Below, one piece after another: positions 59,756-64,000 of a stretch of 64,000 nt of DNA (its first letter is position 1; each line of letters opens with the position of its first letter). The translations under genes were made by a program, and so were the position numbers. The notes under the pieces were generated by a model. The model worked only from the letters and a program-made list of their open reading frames with translations. It did not search any database and had not been told where the DNA came from. Source of the stretch: Sporosarcina sp. FSL K6-3457 (lineage in GTDB: Bacteria; Bacillota; Bacilli; Bacillales_A; Planococcaceae); assembly GCF_038007285.1 (NCBI RefSeq), contig NZ_JBBOWX010000001.1, positions 3,365,501 to 3,429,500 of the forward strand. Direction: 5' to 3'.

Positions 59756-61172
59756 AATCTAAAAAGGTTTTCTCAAAGAGTGCACGCTTAGCTTCTTCAT
59801 AATCAGAAAATGGGACTAGACCATCAGCCATATGTTGCGTTTTTTCATGACCCTTTCCAGCAATGAGTACAATATCTCCTGGCGCTGCACTGAAAACCGC
59901 CTTGCGAATCGCATATTTCCGATCTAGCATTACTTCGACAGCTGAACAGTCACCTCCGAAACCCGCCAGTATGTCTGTAATGATTGCCAAGGGATCTTCG
60001 TTTCTTGGATTGTCTGATGTCACAATCACATTGGCTGAATATAAGACGGCAAGCTCCCCCATTTCCGCCCTTTTCCCCTTATCACGCTCCCCGCCGCAGC
60101 CAAAAACCGTTATCAACTTGCCATAACAGGAATTGGAAAGTGTACATAACACTGCTTGGAGCGCATCGGGTGTATGTGCATAATCGATATAAACCCTTAC
60201 GTCGTCCCGCTCAAGCTGTTGTAACCTTCCCTCCGGCAGTTCCAACAGATGACAGTATTGTACAATGTCATCAAGCTGATAACCAAGGAGAACAAGTGCA
60301 TGAATAGCGGCTAGTGCGTTCAGATAATTATAGCGTCCCGGAATTAAAAACTTCTTTTCCAAATCTAATACATGAACACCTACAGACGAATCCATTCCAA
60401 AATAAACTACAGGAATCGTCAAGTCCTCAACCATTTGCACACATTGTTCATCTTCCTTATTGACAATCATCGCATCGACCATTTGGCCTAATCTTTTTTT
60501 CGCATGCATATAAGCCAATTTTCCACCATGCTCTTCATAATGATCCGTTCCAATATTCAACAATATGCCAATATCTATTTCACAATGAGCTAAACGATGC
60601 GCGGCCAATCCAAGTGAGGAGGCTTCTAGCACAACATGCGTAACGCCCTCCTCCTCACATTTCCTCAATAATGGATGAAGGTATTCAGCAGGTAACGTTG
60701 TCATTTGTGGGCTATCATCATCCATTTTAATCCCATCGATAAAAATACCTGTCGTACCGATAACAGCTGGACGATTGCCAAAGTACTTCAATAATTGACC
60801 GATGAAATGGGTCACTGTTGTTTTACCATTCGTTCCAGTCACTGCAATCACTTTCATTCGCCTAGCAGGATAACCGGCAAGTTGGGCACTTGCATGTGCT
60901 ATGAATAATCTACAATCTGGCACGATGACGATAGGTATATCTGTCGGCAATGCAGCCAAGTCTGTCCGGTCAATCACAATTGCTACAGCACCTCGTTCAA
61001 TCGCTTGTTGCATATAAAGCGTTCCGTCATGCCGCCCGCCCTTCCTTGCGACAAAGACAAATCCTTTCTTTACCCTTAATGAATTTTCGGTAATCCCCAT
61101 GACAGATGCTCTAATTTCGCCCCCACTAACCGTGCAAGGCCAGTCTTTTAAAAGCTCCGTTAATAGCAGCAC
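59748..61172 (-). CDS. murE: MurE-type UDP-MurNAc-tripeptide ligase, predicted meso-DAP-specific
   Basis: A ~474-residue Mur ligase that would add the third residue to UDP-MurNAc-L-Ala-D-Glu. The ATP loop T-G-T-N-G-K-T-T-V-T lies near residue 105. The amino-acid-selectivity motif reads S-D-N-P-R-N-E-D-P, the D-N-P-R form associated with meso-DAP rather than lysine. The GTG at 61172 best fits AAGGGGA and the usual MurE N-terminus; GTG 61175 or ATG 61193 are alternatives. It is outside the dcw cluster and divergent from an aspartokinase. A cortex-specific role is inferred. Confidence 0.85.
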   Translation of the reverse strand: MLLLTELLKDWPCTVSGGEIRASVMGITENSLRVKKGFVFVARKGGRHDGTLYMQQAIERGAVAIVIDRTDLAALPTDIPIVIVPDCRLFIAHASAQLAGYPARRMKVIAVTGTNGKTTVTHFIGQLLKYFGNRPAVIGTTGIFIDGIKMDDDSPQMTTLPAEYLHPLLRKCEEEGVTHVVLEASSLGLAAHRLAHCEIDIGILLNIGTDHYEEHGGKLAYMHAKKRLGQMVDAMIVNKEDEQCVQMVEDLTIPVVYFGMDSSVGVHVLDLEKKFLIPGRYNYLNALAAIHALVLLGYQLDDIVQYCHLLELPEGRLQQLERDDVRVYIDYAHTPDALQAVLCTLSNSCYGKLITVFGCGGERDKGKRAEMGELAVLYSANVIVTSDNPRNEDPLAIITDILAGFGGDCSAVEVMLDRKYAIRKAVFSAAPGDIVLIAGKGHEKTQHMADGLVPFSDYEEAKRALFEKTFLDFN

Positions 61173-61224
61173 CACTCTCCCCTTCCCGAACATTTTCTGC
61201 GACAGCGAATATATTGAGAGCGAA

Positions 61225-61260
61225 CATACTTTATCGTATGAAGAAAGCGCAATGAACGTC
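61225..61260. promoter_or_regulatory. Candidate mother-cell sigma promoters between murE and aspartokinase
   Basis: An inverted repeat CATACTTTATCGTATG (61225-61240) gives CATAnnnTA on both strands, the SigK -10 form. On the minus (murE) strand an AC (GACG) lies 16-17 bases upstream of it, matching the SigK -35. The plus strand lacks a clear -35. Confidence 0.4.
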
Positions 61261-61282
61261 ACGAAGAAAGTTGGGAGCCTTT

Positions 61283-62014
61283 ATGATTATCCAGAAATTC
61301 GGTGGGGTTGCGATGCAAGATGAAGTGATGAGATTGAATTGTATTGATCATATAAAAAAAGGGCTACATGAGTTCGACAAAGTTGTCGTTGTTGTATCCG
61401 CAATTGGGCGCTATGGTGATCCCTATTCAACTGACAGCCTTCTACAACTTACCGATGCCTTCTCATCCTCTACGGCAGCAAGTGATCTTGTAGCGTCTTG
61501 CGGAGAACTAATTGCAGCAGCGGTATTATCTGCTGAATTAGCACGCGCAGGCGTCACCAATACCATCCTTCACGGTGTCAATGCCGGTATATGGACTGCT
61601 GGGAATTTTGGTGATGGCACCATTCGTCAGATCGATACGACATCGATTCTTGAAAGTCTTGAACTGACTCGCTGTGTCATCATTCCTGGTTTTCAAGGAA
61701 TAGACGAGGGTGGTCATGTGATGACACTAGGAAGAGGGGGCAGTGACTTAACCGCTATTGCACTAGCAGGAGCACTCCATGCCTCACATGTAGAATTCTT
61801 TAAAGACGTACCTGGCGTCATGACACATGATCCACGCGAAGTCGAGAATTGCCACAAGCTAGATGTGTTAAAAATGGATGAGTTTCTCGTGCTGCTTGAC
61901 TGCGACAGACCTATTATTCAAAAGCGTGCAGCACTTCATGCTATAAAAACAGCGACACCCCTGTATATAAGAGGTATCGCTAGTTTAGAGTCCGGAACGT
62001 GGATTCTTCCTTAG
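61283..62014 (+). CDS. DapG-like aspartokinase catalytic domain without ACT domains
   Basis: A 243-residue protein that aligns along the catalytic half of B. subtilis DapG: K-F-G-G at residues 5-8, V-V-V-V-V-S-A-I-G-R-Y-G-D-P-Y, A-S-C-G-E, and L-G-R-G-G-S-D. The C-terminal ACT domains (~150 residues) are absent, so no DAP or lysine feedback is expected. The usual K-F-G-G-T-S is K-F-G-G-V-A, an altered substrate loop. ATG 61283 behind GGGAG. It shares a 110-base divergent gap with murE and would supply aspartyl phosphate toward DAP and dipicolinate. Confidence 0.8.
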   Translation: MIIQKFGGVAMQDEVMRLNCIDHIKKGLHEFDKVVVVVSAIGRYGDPYSTDSLLQLTDAFSSSTAASDLVASCGELIAAAVLSAELARAGVTNTILHGVNAGIWTAGNFGDGTIRQIDTTSILESLELTRCVIIPGFQGIDEGGHVMTLGRGGSDLTAIALAGALHASHVEFFKDVPGVMTHDPREVENCHKLDVLKMDEFLVLLDCDRPIIQKRAALHAIKTATPLYIRGIASLESGTWILP

Positions 62015-62044
62015 GCAGCCCTGACAATTAGCGCTGCCTTTTTT
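62014..62044 (+). terminator. Terminator after the aspartokinase gene
   Basis: GGCAGC / GCTGCC with a 13-base loop and T7; it also overlaps the 3' end of the convergent CAP-domain gene. Confidence 0.75.
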
Positions 62045-63098
62045 CTTCTATCGTCATACGCACAAAAATTTGGGTATAATACTTGCTATACGCACCTGTA
62101 CCAAGATGCGTGAAATTCTTATCAAGCAAGACATCACGGTGTGAAGGCGAATTGAGCCACCCATGGACAGCTTCTATCGCATCTACATAATTGGACGCAA
62201 TATTCTCTCCTGCTTTACGATGTTCAATTTCCGCTTCTTTTAACCGATTGGCAAGATTGCCAGCGTCCGGTGATTCATGCGAAAAGTAATTTTCCTTCGC
62301 CATATCTTCACTATGTTTATGGGCTACCTCACCCAAATAATAATTACCGAACAATTCGTTCACGTCATGTTTCTTTCGATAGACATTCGTTAGCTCAAAA
62401 ATTTGTCGTTCCATTGCCCGGTCCACTTCCATTTGAATCGTTGATGAAGGACGATGCGGACTAACGATTTCCCCCATATAAGCCATATCATATGGCTGAT
62501 GAAGAACAAGCGTAATCGGATCGATAAAACGTACAGCTTCCAATACTTCATCAACAGCATCGATGTACAACTGTGCATAGACCCCCTCATATTCAATCAA
62601 CAACCGGGTTTTCACGTCGTCCCCATTCAATGTAAACGTATAAATACTGTCATCTACCTGCGCAGCTACTTCCGTCTCCACAATTGTAGAACGATAAATA
62701 TCTTGCACATTCTGCCCTATTGTAAAAGGAGCTACATTGGAAGCTACTTCTGCTGTGTAAATTTGATTTACTTGCCCGTCTACTATCCCCGCCATGAATT
62801 GTAAATCTGTCGCATAAATCCACCAATCATAGCCATAATCAGATGGCTCAATTCTAGTCGGTTTACCCATTTCATCCACTAGCTTATCCACCGATTGTCC
62901 AACAAATAAGGATAAGCCCACTTCGGGTCTTGCTGCTTGTACTGTTGCCAAGCCTTCCCCTGTTCCTGGTACAGGTATGGCTGTTCCATGCTTCACCGGT
63001 GATTCGAGCGGTTTATTTTCCTTCACCCGATCATTCATACTATAAAAAAGCACTAAAACAATGACTAAGAGGAGTGCTATTTTCCAAAGTACTTTCAT
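62028..63098 (-). CDS. ylbC: YlbC-like CAP-domain secreted protein
   Basis: A 356-residue exported protein: N-terminal membrane/signal helix (~5-20), a CAP-associated N-terminal domain (~65-205), and a CAP (SCP/PR1-like) domain (~230-350) with H-S-E-D-M and G-E-N-I-A. ATG 63098 (M-K-V-L-W-K-I) chosen for topology; a longer in-frame start adds an unlikely soluble tail. Confidence 0.88.
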   Translation of the reverse strand: MKVLWKIALLLVIVLVLFYSMNDRVKENKPLESPVKHGTAIPVPGTGEGLATVQAARPEVGLSLFVGQSVDKLVDEMGKPTRIEPSDYGYDWWIYATDLQFMAGIVDGQVNQIYTAEVASNVAPFTIGQNVQDIYRSTIVETEVAAQVDDSIYTFTLNGDDVKTRLLIEYEGVYAQLYIDAVDEVLEAVRFIDPITLVLHQPYDMAYMGEIVSPHRPSSTIQMEVDRAMERQIFELTNVYRKKHDVNELFGNYYLGEVAHKHSEDMAKENYFSHESPDAGNLANRLKEAEIEHRKAGENIASNYVDAIEAVHGWLNSPSHRDVLLDKNFTHLGTGAYSKYYTQIFVRMTIEEKRQR

Positions 63099-63340
63099 TT
63101 TTCGCACCGCCTTCAAAAATAAGTAGTTTAATCTATTCACTTCTATGCCATCCTTAAACATAATTCCTTCTTTCATTATACTTCGTCAAGTAGAGAAAAA
63201 TGTTGAGATTTGTCTTATTCATTATACGAATTCACAAGTTAGACAATGACACAATGTTGTCATTGCAACTACTGACGATTTGTTCTATTATTAATAGGTA
63301 TAGGGAATTGGCTGAACGATATATAAGGAGGACATGAACT

Positions 63341-63706
63341 ATGTATATTGAAGATACAGGCATCGAAAATATGGTTGTCGACTTATCAGTACTTGATGAA
63401 ATTATGCTAAAACACAACCTGATCCGTGCAGGTCAGTGGGACTATGAAAGAGCAACATTCGATAAGAAATATGTCATCAAAGAAGGTACATATTATTTGC
63501 GCGTCTTTACTTACACAATTGATGGCGACGTTGATTCACGTCATGCAGATATGATTCTTAAAAAACCAGTTATCGGTAAGCATTATTATCCACATGGCGT
63601 AGAATATGGTGAAGATGAACACTTCCCAGCAAGCCTTGTTAAAGACTGTGTTGCAACATTAAAAGCTGTACACGCTGAACTACTACCATACAACCTAAAA
63701 AAATAA
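63341..63706 (+). CDS. YugN-like family protein
   Basis: A 121-residue soluble protein resembling the YugN family (M-I-L-K-K-P-V-I-G-K-H-Y-Y-P-H-G-V-E-Y). ATG behind AAGGAGG. Function unknown. Confidence 0.8.
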   Translation: MYIEDTGIENMVVDLSVLDEIMLKHNLIRAGQWDYERATFDKKYVIKEGTYYLRVFTYTIDGDVDSRHADMILKKPVIGKHYYPHGVEYGEDEHFPASLVKDCVATLKAVHAELLPYNLKK

Positions 63707-63718
63707 TCGAGTAATGAG

Positions 63719-63754
63719 AAGCCAAAGACTTTTAATAAAGTTCTTCGGCTTTTT
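63719..63754 (+). terminator. Terminator after the YugN-like gene
   Basis: AGCCAAAGACTTTT / AAGTTCTTCGGCT with mismatches and a T5 tail. Confidence 0.65.
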
Positions 63755-63836
63755 CTATTCCACAAATCCCTTACCAATTTTTCCTCTCCCCACTAATGAA
63801 TCATCTACATGTTGGGTATAATTGAATTATACATGG

Positions 63837-63870
63837 ATCAATTACGCCTTGGCGTAATTCAACTTCTGTA
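63837..63870 (+). repeat. Dispersed hairpin repeat, copy 8 (box A fragment)
   Basis: Box A ATCAATTACGCCTTGGCGTAATT followed by CAACTTCTG. It lies 36 bases upstream of the last gene start. Confidence 0.6.
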
Positions 63871-63894
63871 GTGAATACTCTGGGGGAATGACCT

Positions 63895-64000
63895 TTGACA
63901 AAATGGCTCACAAAACGTAATTTTATCATCACACTAAGCATAGTCTTCATGATTTTAATTATCATCTTTATTATTCCTGTTTCAATCCCTCTCATTCTTG
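63895..64000 (+). CDS. Start of a membrane protein, cut by the window edge
   Basis: Only 35 codons are visible from TTG 63895, behind GGGGGAA: L-T-K-W-L-T-K-R-N-F then a strongly hydrophobic helix. Resembles the N-terminus of AI-2E/PerM-type permeases, but the fragment is too short to assign. Confidence 0.6.
   Translation, partial: MTKWLTKRNFIITLSIVFMILIIIFIIPVSIPLIL

Overview
The window looks like chromosomal DNA of a low-to-moderate GC, endospore-forming Bacillota, most likely Planococcaceae and close to Sporosarcina. This is inferred from Bacillus-type gene order and protein sequence, the sporulation genes (spoIIGA, sigE, sigG, spoVD, spoVE), a bacillithiol gene (bshC), and a dispersed hairpin repeat. 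No database was consulted. Most genes lie on the minus strand, so operons run from high to low coordinates. No tRNA, rRNA, prophage, transposase or CRISPR array was seen.

Layout from low to high coordinates. (1) 1-6150: the PyrR-controlled pyrimidine operon, read pyrR-pyrP-pyrB-pyrC-carA-carB, with carB cut by the window edge. It has a promoter and two PyrR attenuators. (2) 6131-10885: rluD, lspA and ileS, with an isoleucine T-box ahead of ileS. (3) 11017-16837: divIVA, ylmH, ylmG, sepF, ylmE and ylmC, then sigG and sigE. A gene-free stretch at 14.63-15.25 kb holds paired hairpins. (4) 16975-27866: spoIIGA, then what looks like an accessory block: a receiver/SARP-type regulator, a very large hybrid sensor kinase, a small membrane ORF, and a 1611-residue secreted SLH-domain surface protein. 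(5) 27980-42855: the division and cell wall (dcw) cluster, read mraZ-rsmH-ftsL-pbpB-spoVD-mraY-murD-spoVE-divIB-ylxW-ylxX-sbp-ftsA-ftsZ. murE, murG and murB are missing from their usual places. (6) 43103-51133: bshC, a DUF3397 protein, panE, a biotin-dependent acyl-CoA carboxylase operon with a perfect catabolite-response element, an enoyl-CoA hydratase, rpmF and ylbN. (7) 51260-64000: the ylb region (ylbM, ylbL, ylbJ, coaD, rsmD, ylbG, ylbF, ylbC) with unknown genes, a glycerophosphodiesterase, a relocated murE divergent from an ACT-less DapG-like aspartokinase, a YugN-like gene and the start of a membrane protein.

The most interesting points are these. First, a murE-type ligase with a DAP-type D-N-P-R motif sits back to back with a short aspartokinase. 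I propose this pair makes meso-DAP precursors for the spore cortex in a bacterium whose vegetative wall is probably lysine-type. Second, a family of multi-hairpin repeats (eight recognisable copies) sits against gene 3' ends. One copy encodes the last ~27 codons of PyrP, and two supply stop codons. Third, two hairpins in the gene-free gap have perfectly complementary 8-nt loops. Fourth, a two-component/S-layer island between spoIIGA and ftsZ carries a four-copy 21-bp tandem repeat and a possible overlapping leader ORF.
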